Part shown: positions 24,501-34,610 of the stretch, in pieces
Layout: the number at the start of each line of letters is the position of its first letter
Numbering within the stretch: the first letter of the stretch is position 1
NCBI RefSeq assembly: GCF_932526225.1
Contig: NC_064047.1
Coordinates: forward strand, 682,001 to 746,000
Reading direction: 5' to 3'
DNA: 64,000 nt
DNA from: Nematostella vectensis
Lineage: Eukaryota; Cnidaria; Anthozoa; Actiniaria; Edwardsiidae
The notes under the pieces: model-generated
Database searches by the model: none
What the model was told of the DNA's origin: nothing
Seen by the model: only the letters and a program-made list of their open reading frames with translations
Position numbers and translations under genes: made by a program

Positions 24501-27223
24501 TCCCTTTAGAAATCATCCCTTCAGAAATCATCCCTTCAGAAATCATTCCTTCAGAAATCTTCCCTTCAGAAATCATCCCTTAAGAAATCATCCCTTAAGA
24601 AATCATCCCTTTAGAAATCATCCCTTCAGAAATCATCCCTTAAGAAATCATGCCTTTAGAAATCATCCGTTAAGAAATCATCCCCTTTAGAAATCATCCC
24701 TTCAGAAATCATCCCTTAAGAAATCATCCCTTAAGAAATCATCCCTTTAGAAATCATCCCTTCAGAAATCATCCCTTCAGAAATCATTCCTTCAGAAATC
24801 TTCCCTTCAGAAATCATCCCTTAAGAAATCATCCCTTAAGAAATCATCCCTTTAGAAATCATCCCTTTAGAAATCATCCCTTTAGAAACCATCCCTTAAG
24901 AAATCATCTCTTCAGAAATCATCCCTTTAGAAATCATCCCTTCAGCCATTATCCCTTCAGAAATCTTCCCTTCAGAAATCATCCCTTTAGAAATCTTCCA
25001 TTCAGAAATCATCCCTTCAGAAATCATCCGTTCAGAAATCTTCCCTTCAGAAATCATCCGTAAAGAAATCATCCCCTTTAGAAATCATCCCTTCAGAAAT
25101 CATCCCTTAAGAAATCATCCCTTTAGAAATCATCCCTTCAGAAATCATCCCTTCAGAAATCATTCCTTCAGAAATCTTCCTTTCAGAAATCATCCCTTAA
25201 GAAATCATCCCTTAAGAAATCATCCCTTTAGAAATCATCCCTTCAGAAATCATCCCTTAAGAAATCATCCCTTCAGAAATCATCCCTTCAGAAATCATCC
25301 CTTCAGACATTATCCCTTCAGAAATCATCCCTTAAGAAATCATCCCTTTAGAAATCATCCCTTCAGAAATCATCCCTTCAGAAATCATCCGTTCAGAAAT
25401 CTTCCCTTCAGAAATCATCCGTTAAGAAATCATCCCCTTTAGAAATCATCCCTTCAGAAATCATCCCTTAAGAAATCATCCCTTTTGAAATCATCCCTAC
25501 AGAAATCATCCCTTCAGAAATCATCCCTTTAGAAATCATCCCTTCAGAAATCATCCCTTTAGAAATCATCCCTTCAGAAATCATGCCTTAAGAAATCATG
25601 CCTTTAGAAATCATGCCTTTAGAAATCATCCCTTAAGAAATCATCCCTTTAGAAATCATCCCTTTAGAAATCATGCCTTAAGAAATCATCCCCTTTAGAA
25701 ATCATCCCTTTAGAAATCATCCCTTCAAAAATCATCCCTTCAGAAATCATCCCTTCAGAAATCATCCCTTAAGAAATCATCCCTTTAGAAATCATCCCTT
25801 AAGAAATCATCCCTTTAGAAATCATCCCTTCAGAAATCATCCCTTTAGAAATCATCCCTTTAGAAATCATCCCTTCAGAAATCATCCCTTTAGAAATCAT
25901 CCCTTCAGAAATCATGCCTTAAGAAATCATGCCTTTAGAAATCATCCGTTAAGAAATCATCCCCTTTAGAAATCATCCCTTCAGAAATCATCCCTTAAGA
26001 AATCATCCCTTTAGAAATCATCCCTTCAGAAATCATCCCTTCAGAAATCATTCCTTCAGAAATCTTCCCTTCAGAAATCATCCCTTAAGAAATCATCCCT
26101 TAAGAAATCATCCCTTTAGAAATCATCCCTTTAGAAATCATCCCTTTAGAAACCATCCCTTAAGAAATCATCTCTTCAGAAATCATCCCTTTAGAAATCA
26201 TCCCTTCAGCCATTATCCCTTCAGAAATCTTCCCTTCAGAAATCATCCCTTTAGAAATCTTCCCTTCAGAAATCATCCCTTCGAAATCATCCCTTCAGAA
26301 ATCTTCCCTTCAGAAATCATCCCTTCGAAATCATCCCTTCAGAAATCATCCCTTCAGAAATCATCCCTTTAACCATCATCCCTGGGATCAAATATTGTCA
26401 GAGATCGATGCCTGCTTTCCCTCCGATGATGAGTACTCCAATTTAAAAAAAAACGTTGTCAATTGAGGTGATGGCTCTGGCATCGCCGGAGTTCATTTAT
26501 AAGCACCTTTCGGTCTTAGAACTACCGTTCCCCATTTGCCGTTCGCCGGTGGCACGGACAACGTTTCTTTAATAAGGTGTATAAATAAGCTATGTTATTC
26601 GGGTTTCAAGCAAATTTTTGAAGCCAATGTCTTTAAAGGGGCATAATTACGAGGTTCTTAAAATACGTTTAATAGTAATTAATAGTAATTTTTATAAAGT
26701 GCATGTCTGTGACAGGACCATGCAGACACGGTACGTGCCCCCTCCCCTCCCGTCCCCGCCGATATCGATAAAAATTCTGAAGAACTCACCACAAGACCTG
26801 CCGCCTCAATTGGTTTGAATCTCAAATCAATTCCGGGGGAGTTAGACCACCCCTACCCCTCGCACTTAAAGTATACAGTAGCTAAAGCATTACCTCGATT
26901 TCAGTGTGGTCTCCGTGGTGCTTTTTCATACATCCGGGTACTTTATTTTTCTGCACATCATCCACCAACTCGCAGATCTCTGAGCCGTTTGTCAAACTTT
27001 GGTAGAAATTCAGCGAGAAACATTTCAGGGTTGTCAGACATGTCCGTATGCATCCGGTTCGGTTGGTCAGCACTGTCTGGAATATCCCGCACTCCAGCCG
27101 ACTTTTCATGGAGATGCTTAGATTGTTTCCAGTGCACTGATCGGCTTGCGCATGGCTGAGTAGTAGGAGGATGCCGCAAGCCAAAAACACAGCAGACGCG
27201 CTTCCAAGTGAAGAACTTCTCAT
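15545..27223 (-). CDS. secreted PAN-like / C-type lectin protein with LamG-like domain nested in the lectin fold, copy B
   Basis: Seven coding exons with GT-AG borders: 27223-26894, 23931-23880, 23682-23494, 22722-22650, 20330-20058, 16717-16464, 15786-15545. They total 1413 nt, open for 470 codons plus stop. The ATG at 27221-27223 is chosen because a 3' splice site (CTCTTTCAG) lies 6 bases upstream and it starts a hydrophobic signal peptide (about residues 1-26). Residues about 28-105 have the Cys spacing of a PAN/Apple domain. Exon 3 has the C-type lectin start (NWYQLGSKKF, TWEKARAAC, GASLASV). Exons 4-6 give a LamG/concanavalin-like fold (YWKLDGT, FPGTPGDYA, MWVK, WHFIAGVWN, GWKKDSETP, LMLFDKALS). 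Exon 7 completes the lectin domain (VWLGLND, FFWQD, HPNSPGDDTDC, KWADTKC, RPYIC). Calcium-site motifs are atypical (WAD for WND), so sugar binding is uncertain. Probably secreted or extracellular recognition; function is inferred from domains only. Confidence 0.85.
15945..16190. repeat. ~31-bp pyrimidine-rich minisatellite
   Basis: About eight imperfect units built on CATTTCATTCCAATTCTCTT, in the last intron of lectin copy B between exon 7 (15786) and exon 6 (16464). Not present at the matching place in copy A. Confidence 0.8.
16718..16980. repeat. GAT microsatellite containing a duplicated exon start
   Basis: Trinucleotide tract upstream of exon 6 of lectin copy B. Inside it, 16762-16797 is a near copy of the first 30-plus bases of exon 6 together with its 3' splice site (gene orientation CACCAG then ATCTCTTATTC). 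Two candidate acceptors therefore lie about 75 bp apart; the one at 16718-16719 fits the full exon. Confidence 0.85.
16986..17117. mobile_element. short MITE-like insertion, 8-bp target duplication
   Basis: A 132-bp segment flanked by ACATAAAG on both sides (8 bp). The right part (GCCAATCCTGGGAGCGCGCC) and the centre (GGCCATTTCTTAT, GGAATCTTCAAAT, CTTTTTCCA) match 34926-35088. The matching intron of lectin copy A lacks it (near 3085-3100). An 8-bp duplication suggests a hAT-type MITE; the left end is not well conserved. Confidence 0.75.
17205..20035. repeat. 32-bp minisatellite, about 88 units, in lectin B intron
   Basis: Unit about CCACGATATCAATACACC plus TATCCCACAACCCA. Three units make 32 codons, so long plus-strand frames exist, but they are repeat artefacts. 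There is higher-order structure: a multi-unit block near 17200-17520 recurs about 896 bp downstream, one near 17939 recurs at 19091 (1152 bp), and one near 19490 recurs about 210 bp later. It lies in the intron between exons 6 and 5 of copy B, and copy A has about three units there. Confidence 0.97.
20505..21572. mobile_element. TTAA-site DNA transposon copy 2, 1068 bp, inside lectin B intron
   Basis: Same element as 7802-8799, flanked by TTAA at 20501-20504 and 21573-21576. It sits in the intron between exons 5 and 4 of copy B. The paralogous intron of copy A reads ACAAAATATATTGAGACATA near 3778-3797 with no insertion, giving an empty site. This copy carries an extra patch near 20629-20695 that repeats internal sequence of the element itself (compare 21047-21073). 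Confidence 0.9.
23955..26390. repeat. 15-bp satellite, about 160 units, in lectin B intron 1
   Basis: Unit AGAAATCATCCCTTW with common C/A/T variants at one site, running unbroken between exon 2 (23931) and exon 1 (26894) of lectin copy B. Multi-unit blocks recur (the CATTCCTTCAGAAATCTTCC variant pair appears near 24545, 24787, 25162 and 26050), which shows block duplication. The matching intron of copy A has no such array. Confidence 0.97.
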
Positions 27224-27280
27224 CGTTATCTGAAAGAGAAAATTAGTATCGTAAGTTAAGACGGGATAAAAAGTTGACAT

Positions 27281-28030
27281 TGTTAGCCATAAAGGAGTGT
27301 GCGCCCAAGAATTGGTAGAGGGGAGGGGGGGGGGCAGTCACAGATATCAAATGGAAAAAAATATTATCGGTTACGGTCCTTCAAAAATAATTTATCCTCT
27401 TTTTCGCAGCCAAGGGAGGGGGTTGCTGGGATGCGAGCACGCCTACCAAGACTTATCGACTCCGGACGTCTCTAAATGAGGTTCAAAAATTATATCAGAG
27501 CGCATGCCCCTTGTCGGATAGGCTCGGTTGCGCATCATTATAAGGCAAGCACCTCATTTTTTTTCATAAGGATTTTGTTATCTATTTTGTAATTTAGTTA
27601 GTCACCAATCCCCAGGGCGGTGCCCTGCATAGATGTCCAATTGCTTTCTTCCTTTCCCTTTCTTTCTTCCTTCCCTTCCTTCCCTCCTTTACTTTAGTAA
27701 ATATTATTGCTGAACAAGAAAATTGAAGGTGAAAAAAAAAAAGATTTTAGTAACTTGTCATACCTTTCCCCGCATTAGATCTTTTTTGTAATCAACGTAC
27801 ATATGTTCTTGAACATGAAGAAGGTAGATATTCATTCTTCAAACAAGAATAAAATAAAATAAGAAGGGTTTATCCAAGACAAGGAGAACAAGGAGGCAGA
27901 ATGGAAAGGGGGCAGAATGGAAAGTTTGTAGTAGTAAAATACAAGCTGTAATGAATTTGCTTCGCTTAGTATGTGTATCGTTATATCAGATTTCACATCG
28001 GATGTTACTTTGCCGATACCGGACACGTTG
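27281..28030. other. upstream flank of lectin copy B, no gene
   Basis: Contains a G run near 27320-27333 and a CTTCC-type microsatellite at 27640-27690. A leader exon of copy B should lie somewhere upstream of 27229 because of the acceptor just before the start codon, but I cannot place it. Confidence 0.4.
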
Positions 28031-28032
28031 AT

Positions 28033-28275
28033 GTTCTCGTTATATATCGAGGTCGTTATATCGAGTATCGCCTATGTCGAGTATCGTTATATCGAGTATC
28101 GTCATATCGAGTATCGTCATATCGAGTATCGTCATATCGAGTATCGTCATATCGAGTATCGTCATATCGAATACCGTTATATCAAGTATCGTCATATCGA
28201 GTATCATCATATCGAGTATTGTTATATCGAGTATCGTCGCTTCGAGTATTCCTATATCGAGGATCCACTGTATCC
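28033..28275. repeat. 15-bp minisatellite joined to a transposon-end motif
   Basis: About 14-15 units of ATCGAGTATCGTCAT. The right edge reads TATATCGAGGATCCACTGTA, whose complement TACAGTGGATCCTCGATATA resembles pogo/Tigger-type terminal repeats. The satellite core is close to the inner part of that end. Plus-strand frames reading Val-Ile-Ser-Ser-Ile are repeat artefacts. Confidence 0.85.
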
Positions 28276-30570
28276 CACATTCTTTAAATCATTAGTCGCC
28301 CATAAATAATAGAAATATTGAAATCAAACAAAGATAAATATATAGATATATGCTGTTTCATGATGGTAACAAGAACAAAGGAAATTAAGTGTGGTATTCA
28401 GTTGTCCTTAAAATGATTTAATCCCTCCTCGCAAATACCCGATTCTAGTTTGCCCAAACCAAATTCCAGATTCCAATTTACTAATCCCAACTTCCCGATT
28501 CCAACTTCTAGATTCAATCTTTCCCACTCCAACTTCTAGCTTCTAGAACCCCGAAAACCACGAAAACCACGAAAAGATGACCTCATGCCGTTTACAGTAT
28601 ATTCTTTATCATTTGTTTTTAATATTGGTTGCGCAAAGTTCCATGCAAAGCTATTATACTCTGTTAATAACGTTCACAGAAAATAATTAAAAAATGTTAG
28701 TTAGCGCAGATACGTGAAGTGATGTATGATAAAAAATGTGATGCAAAAAAAAAAAGAAATGCTAATGAAAAAGCCGAAAAGACAAATATATTTTAGAGTG
28801 CGCGTAAATCAAACAAGCTGTATAATATTACTTAGGATTTGTAAATGAATGGAATTCAAATTCTTTTCAATGGCGATTTAATGAAAGACAAACAGTTGCT
28901 AGCCCCCGTATCGAATTCACATAAGATAAAATTGTACGCTGGAAAGCATTTCAAATTTGAAAAAAAAAGAGCTGATAAAGTCGATCGTTGTTTGGTGTGA
29001 TTCGTATCGTTGCATCTTATTTATTACCAAAAAAGAAAACTTGTATACACTGCTGCAAGTGCCTCACGAAAAATTCAAATACACTTAAACAGAAAATGTT
29101 CTCCCTCTAAGAAAGAAGATACTTTTTAAAAGCTATTTTGCCTTCTACTTAAAATGCTACAATCTTCTAATGAGATCCAAAAAGTATTTTTAAGAAAGAA
29201 AATTTGAACGCAAAGCAAAGTAAATAAGCTAGCAAAGTTAGTGCTTTAAAAATCTCTTACACGCTTTCCTTTCCCCCTTCCTATCTTCTTCATGCACTTT
29301 TATTTTCTGTTTGCCCCCTTTTTAGCAAACTAGTGAAATGCGTCCTGCAATTTTTGGTCTGAAAATTTTATCTATTATTATTAACTCGAAATTTTTTTTC
29401 TTCGCATTTGCTAATCATTTTTTAAAAATATTTTCTTGTCTACTCAATGTGATTTTAAAATTAATTCTAAGCTTAGCCGATTTTTTTTTTAACCTATTTT
29501 GAACTGATAAAATAAAATATAATATACAATAGAATAGAGATGAAAAAGCGGCGAAAAAGCTTATTTTACGGATGGACGCACGTGTACCTCCAAAAAAGAG
29601 TCAATTCTTATTGAAAAATTATCAAATACTATCATTTTCCATACGATGTCTATGACAGTCTAATCATTACTCTTTTTGTAAATTTTCACACAAACATTGA
29701 CAAATCTACTGTCATCTAAATGCACAAGACAAGCTGAGTACTAGACATGAAATGCATCAACACCCTTTTTCTGTTAAAAGATAAAGCTAAAAGTGTTGAG
29801 GGCTTTCAATATTTGTTTTTTTTTCTTTCTTTGATAAACGGGTGACTTCAAACTTAAGGAGTTTTAAATCTTTCATCAAAATATGAATCCTAGCGAAAAT
29901 TGTTTTACAGTTTGAAATGTTGTTACTCAAAAAAGTTAGGCTCGAATATTCACAATCGACACAAAAGTCAACTCGAAATCATAATGGCATTTCTAACTTG
30001 ATAACAGTTTTTGAATGAACATTACGACTGTTACATTTTTTCAGAATATACTTTAAGTATAAAAGTACATATTTTTGTCATTACCTGTTGTTTGTGGTAG
30101 CATCCTGTCTTGTAACCTTATGGACAGCGCACCAGAAAAACAATCTCTTTCATGTTTGTATGGCGTGAAAATGAAGTTATATTTTTTTTGGCATCACTAA
30201 ATGAAACGCCACGATGTATTTAGAAATAAAAAAAAGACTCGCTACTTGAATTAATAATTAATAAGAATAAAAACACAGCCTATTATTTTCATTGTTAGAA
30301 TTTGATTGAAAAAACAATTAAAATAAACACCATTCCAAACGAGACATGAATAATTAACAGAGTTTCCAGGAGTAACATTCATAACAAACTACTAGTAACC
30401 AAAACAGGTCTGAGAAAACGTTGTTTTGTGATTGGTGCATTTTTGTGATTGTGATTGGTGCATTTCGATCCGATAATGGTTTTATGCTTACGGTTGCTCA
30501 CTGTGCTGTGATTTGATTGGTGGAGATTGCGATCCGAAACTTTTCAAAAATCATCTTCATCTCAGCAGGG
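28276..30570. other. AT-rich stretch without gene
   Basis: No frame over 60 codons is supported. A pyrimidine-rich degenerate repeat with CCAACTTCYAGATTC words lies at 28460-28550. Two copies of GTGATTGGTGCATTT occur at 30427-30470. Confidence 0.45.
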
Positions 30571-30577
30571 CTTCTGG

Positions 30578-30680
30578 AATTACGCGCTTGTGCGGAAGCG
30601 CGTAATTTGGCTTTTTCCGCGTAACCCGCGTAATCCACAAATTTCCGCATAATCCCGCGTAATTTGGCTATATTTTGAAA
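30578..30680. repeat. CGCGTAAT-rich inverted repeat cluster
   Basis: ATTACGCGCTT, GTGCGG, AAGCGCGTAAT is an exact 11-bp inverted repeat. It is followed by several more CGCGTAAT or CCGCGTAAT words within 80 bp. May be the end of a dispersed element; nothing coding. Confidence 0.7.
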
Positions 30681-31470
30681 GACAAAACATTTAATTGCAC
30701 AGCTGATGTGTTCTTTTAGGGTTCTTACCTATATTTCTCGTAAAAAAGAGAGATATTCTTCGTAAGAGTGCGATATTTAGAACAGAATTTCGAAGACAAA
30801 TAAAATGACTAGGCGTTTTTTGCTAAACCGCGAAAGCATAGACGCTTTCAAAATATGCATTCTGCTTTGCAAAAATATAGATGCGTTACTATTTTCCTTG
30901 TAATATCGTTTCGAAATTATTAAGAGCGTATATCTTAGCTTTGATCACAATTGTGATGGAAAAAGGAGTGAGTTTGCCGAAAAGTTGGGTGATTCGCGCG
31001 CAAATGGTGTTCAAAAGCTTATAAAAATATTTAAAAAAAAATACCGCTCCAATTGCTACAGGATTCCTTATGGATACTTTGCTCAGGGTTACACTAAGCT
31101 ATTTTCTGGGAAAGATACGGACTCCACGGTCAATTGTATGTGTATTTTGGGTGGGGGGCTTCCTATTTTGTAGGGGAATGTCTAATGTTTATCACCCAAT
31201 CACTCTTGACGTCACAAGTGATATGCAAATTAGATATTCGGATGTCGCTGGTTTCATGTGAAAATTTGCCAAAATTGCTCATTTTAAAATGATCAAAAAT
31301 CAGGTTTCCGTTGAAATCAAGTAGCGAAAATTGTAGGAATTATTGTTGGGATATAACGCTACTACACTAACCAGTCGATTTGTCAAAAAAAGAGAATTTC
31401 GTGTCACGTTCTCTTTAACCTGTTGTGTATCCTCACTGGTACACAAAGACTCATCGCACAATACCCTATA

Positions 31471-32692
31471 TCAGATCAAGAGAGCATAAGATAAGAGAAG
31501 GACACTTTGGTATTACCCGCGCGCCATGTCGATTCCACCCCACTTTTCTCTAATTTTTATTCCGTTATTACACGAAATCCTAAAGTGGTACCGGTGGGCA
31601 CCGGTCTCAATATTAATTAGCATCCTCTTGGCTATCTTTGTGCCAAGTTTGGTGCTTTTGTCCGCTATGTATAGATTGAAACACTAAGCGACCGGACTAA
31701 TTTTAGTAACCACAACCCCACCACTGCGCCTGAGCATTTTTACTCACCCTACCCCCGCGCTGTGGTATTTATCTTATTGTTTGCCGCTATTTTGTGACTT
31801 GCAACCTTAAAAATAAAAACACCCTATTTGCACAAATCCAATCGAAAATGTCATTCTAGCATCAAGGATACGGGCAGTTGCGGCTTATTAAGGGGATGTA
31901 GTTCTTCGAGGATTGCAAGATTTCCAAAACGAGACTTCATTCAAAATCAAGAGCGGAAAACATCGTGCTTCAATCACCGTTCTCGCGTTAGCTTGCTGCT
32001 TCACCGTGGTTTCTCAACATTCATTATCTTCCTAATGGTCATACGAATCTGTAAGTTAGACACTAGATATGATATTGATTTTTGTGAATATTCCGGTGAA
32101 TTGAGAAGGAATCCAAGAATAATACATTTCATAAAACTACCCTTGTAGCGAGGGAATGCATTTTTGTGATGATCAAAGCCAGCAAGCTGAAGTATCTGAG
32201 CTTTTGTAATAGTGAGAAAATAAAGCTCGATGAAGCGTGAGATATTACTGTACTTCTTTGATGTTGTAATTATTATATGTTATATTATTATGTTGTCATT
32301 ATACAAGCTGGAGTCGGGATTTGAATAAAACGCGGTATCACAGCCATTTTATCGCTCGGCGGTTTATTCTTTCTTCTTCACTTGACTTCGTCGCTCAGAC
32401 AAACAAAACAGTCAAACTATTCAAGGATTTAGCTTTATGTGATTATTTTTGCCAATCTTGCTTACTTAAGTTAGACTTGTTTTCTTCTGCCGAGTTATTT
32501 TTCATTCCTATCGAGTTGGCAAAAGAACAACACGCAACCCGCGGGAGGGTAAGACAAAATAAAAGGAGCAAATCCTCACGCGCAGTGGTGGGGTGGTGGT
32601 TACTAAAAATAGCCAGATTCGGAATCGACATGGCGCGCGGGTAATACCAAATGTCCCTCTCTTATCTTATACTCTCTTGATCAGATTTAGTT
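31471..32692. repeat. element-like unit with long inverted ends
   Basis: 31471-31536 matches the reverse complement of 32630-32692 with only a few differences (shared words AGATCAAGAGAG, ATAAGATAAGAGA, GGTATTACCCGCGCGCCATG). Further in, 31695-31740 matches the complement of 32566-32613 (TTTTAGTAACCAC, CCCACCACTGCGC). The left arm has about 158 extra bases. The interior (about 31750-32560) has two frames of about 106 codons with no recognised domain. This looks like a non-autonomous inverted-repeat transposon. Confidence 0.75.
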
Positions 32693-32725
32693 GTACCCTC
32701 ATCGCAAATACATGTTCATAACACA

Positions 32726-32800
32726 TGCGATTTGCAACCAAGGACTTATGCAGATCAGTGGGGGCTGGCGCCGAGTAATAAAATACGTTTTTGGTCAGCT
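32726..32800 (+). repeat. direct repeat, first copy
   Basis: GATTTGCAACCA, GCAGA, GGGCTGG and GGCGAGTAAT/GCCGAGTAAT words recur in the same order at 33222-33300. GTACCCTCATCRCAA also recurs nearby (32694 and 33011). Confidence 0.65.
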
Positions 32801-33023
32801 CTCGTTCACACGGCTCAGAAGGACGCTCATTGTAATAAAGTAATTAGCATATTTACATTAGAGTCAAGTCTCTTACGGTCGTATGCTCGTCTTAGATCGG
32901 CTGCTTTCTTACGTTTTTCTTGTTTATTTGGCATTTATAACTGATATCTACGGCTGTGTTCCACCAAAGCAGCAAAAACTGCTGCACAATACTCTATAAG
33001 CCTTATCAGAGTACCCTCATCAC

Positions 33024-33219
33024 AACACAGGGACCCCAAGCTCACTGTGTGTATGAATAAACTATAGTGGTTCACGTTACGTTGTCTGTCTCATGGTTTA
33101 CGTAGTAACAGTACAGCTTATTTCAATCCCATATGTTACTGTAAACCATGACAAAAACAACGTAGCGTGAACCACTATAATTTAACAACACACAGTGAGC
33201 TTGGGGTTCCTGTGGTCAC
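33024..33219. repeat. foldback (stem-loop) element, arms ~88 bp
   Basis: 33024-33112 and the reverse complement of 33130-33219 align over nearly their full length: GGAACCCCAAGCTCACTGTG, ACTATAGTGGTTCACG, TACGTTGT, CATGGTTTAC, GTAACA. The loop is about 18 bases. Such a long hairpin suggests a foldback or MITE-type DNA element. Confidence 0.85.
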
Positions 33220-33221
33220 AA

Positions 33222-33300
33222 CAAGAGATTTGCAACCAGGGGCAACTTAGGCAGACGAGTGATGGGCTGGGGGCGAGTAATGCAAAACGTTTGTGTGGAG
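33222..33300 (+). repeat. direct repeat, second copy
   Basis: Partner of 32726-32800; starts at the edge of the foldback element. Confidence 0.65.
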
Positions 33301-33580
33301 CCCGGGCCGAGATTCCTGGAAGTGGTTTATTAGACGCGCCCATATTGCGAGAATTGTGCTTTGGTAGAAGATATCATCTAATAACAGGTAATTATCTCGT
33401 GTATTTCCATCCTAATTTAACTGACAATTGTTCCCGTATTTGCAAGAGATCTGGAACGATCAACACGGAAAGCTATGCGAAGGAGAGTTGTGTGTTTTAA
33501 CATACTTTGATAACTTGAGAAAATCAATACGAATAGAATCAAAAAGCCCAAACTGTCGCGATCTCGTACCAGAACAATGA

Positions 33581-33660
33581 ATACAATACACCAAAAACTG
33601 GAAATCGACTCTGCCAAATTTTCGTCTTTAATAAGACTTCTTCAGGGCAGACTGAAGAAG
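33581..33660 (-). repeat. short dispersed repeat, inverted copy
   Basis: Reverse complement match to 10118-10165 over TTCGTCTTTAATAAGACTTC and onward, with CCAAAAACTGGAA matching beyond. A CTTCTTCAG, GGCAGA, CTGAAGAAG hairpin lies at the element edge. Confidence 0.7.
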
Positions 33661-34608
33661 GTGAATCGTTACAAGCTTATTTACATCAGAATAGTGGCGC
33701 GAGACGCAAAAACATTACAACTGGCAAAAACGCGCATTTTCTAGAATAGCGCGCGCTATGGATAAAAAGAATTTACACATCTCTACGTGGGTCCCTCCTA
33801 CTACAACCTAATGTTATGATAAATGCTTTTAAGCATTTAAAAATACATTTAACTACAGAAATACGACATTATTTAAGGGACCTATTTGACCACACTAAGC
33901 TAATCGCTGATGCAAAAACTATTTTAATTTGTGCAACAATTCGAGCAGAAACTTTCTGTAGACATAATTTGACCTCGTCTCGATTTCTGTCTCAAGTTAT
34001 TTTTATCCCAAGTCAAAACCTTTGGGTTCTTGCTTGTTTGAACTGTTGAATTGCAAAGTTATTTATCGAATTGCAAGAGTAATTGGGGATACTCCTCTGT
34101 CACTCTATCGTTGATCACCTACTTGTATAAACTTGCAGTACAGAAAATTCTGGTGCAGAAAGTTCCGGCATGTGCTCTTTCTTCGGCTCTGATTTCCTTG
34201 TACAACCTTAACATGACACTCCCAATCAGTATCTCGCCCTTGGTATATAAGAAATATTATGGCCCATGGTATAATCATACACACGTGACATTCTATTGTT
34301 GTTATTGGCTGCACCAAGGAAGACTGTAGTGTCTAACAACGCTCATTATTATATACATACCGTGATCGACGCGCCAAAAACCATCGTGATAAAACGAGTC
34401 TAGATAAAACTAGAACAAACGTAACATGCAAAATTAAATGTTTTATATCTGAAAGTTCTTTTCACTCAATTCAAATCTTGGTATGTATATAATAAATAAG
34501 TTATTTCGCTGCGCTCGTTCATTTGTTTTACACAAATTGTGATTTAAAATCGTACGCGCTCACCATTCGTGAATTAACCTATAATTATCTCATTTATCTT
34601 CCATGTAG
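33661..34608. other. 5' region of the TRIM-TLDc gene
   Basis: No coding frame is recognised. A splice acceptor (TTCCATGTAG) ends at 34608, two bases before the ATG of the TRIM-like gene, so a non-coding leader exon and promoter should lie upstream in or before this stretch. Confidence 0.4.
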
Positions 34609-34610
34609 AA

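Noticed and set aside
31200-31230. CRE-like TGACGTCA and octamer ATGCAAAT close together
   Set aside because: Short motifs expected by chance in AT-rich DNA, with no gene start nearby.
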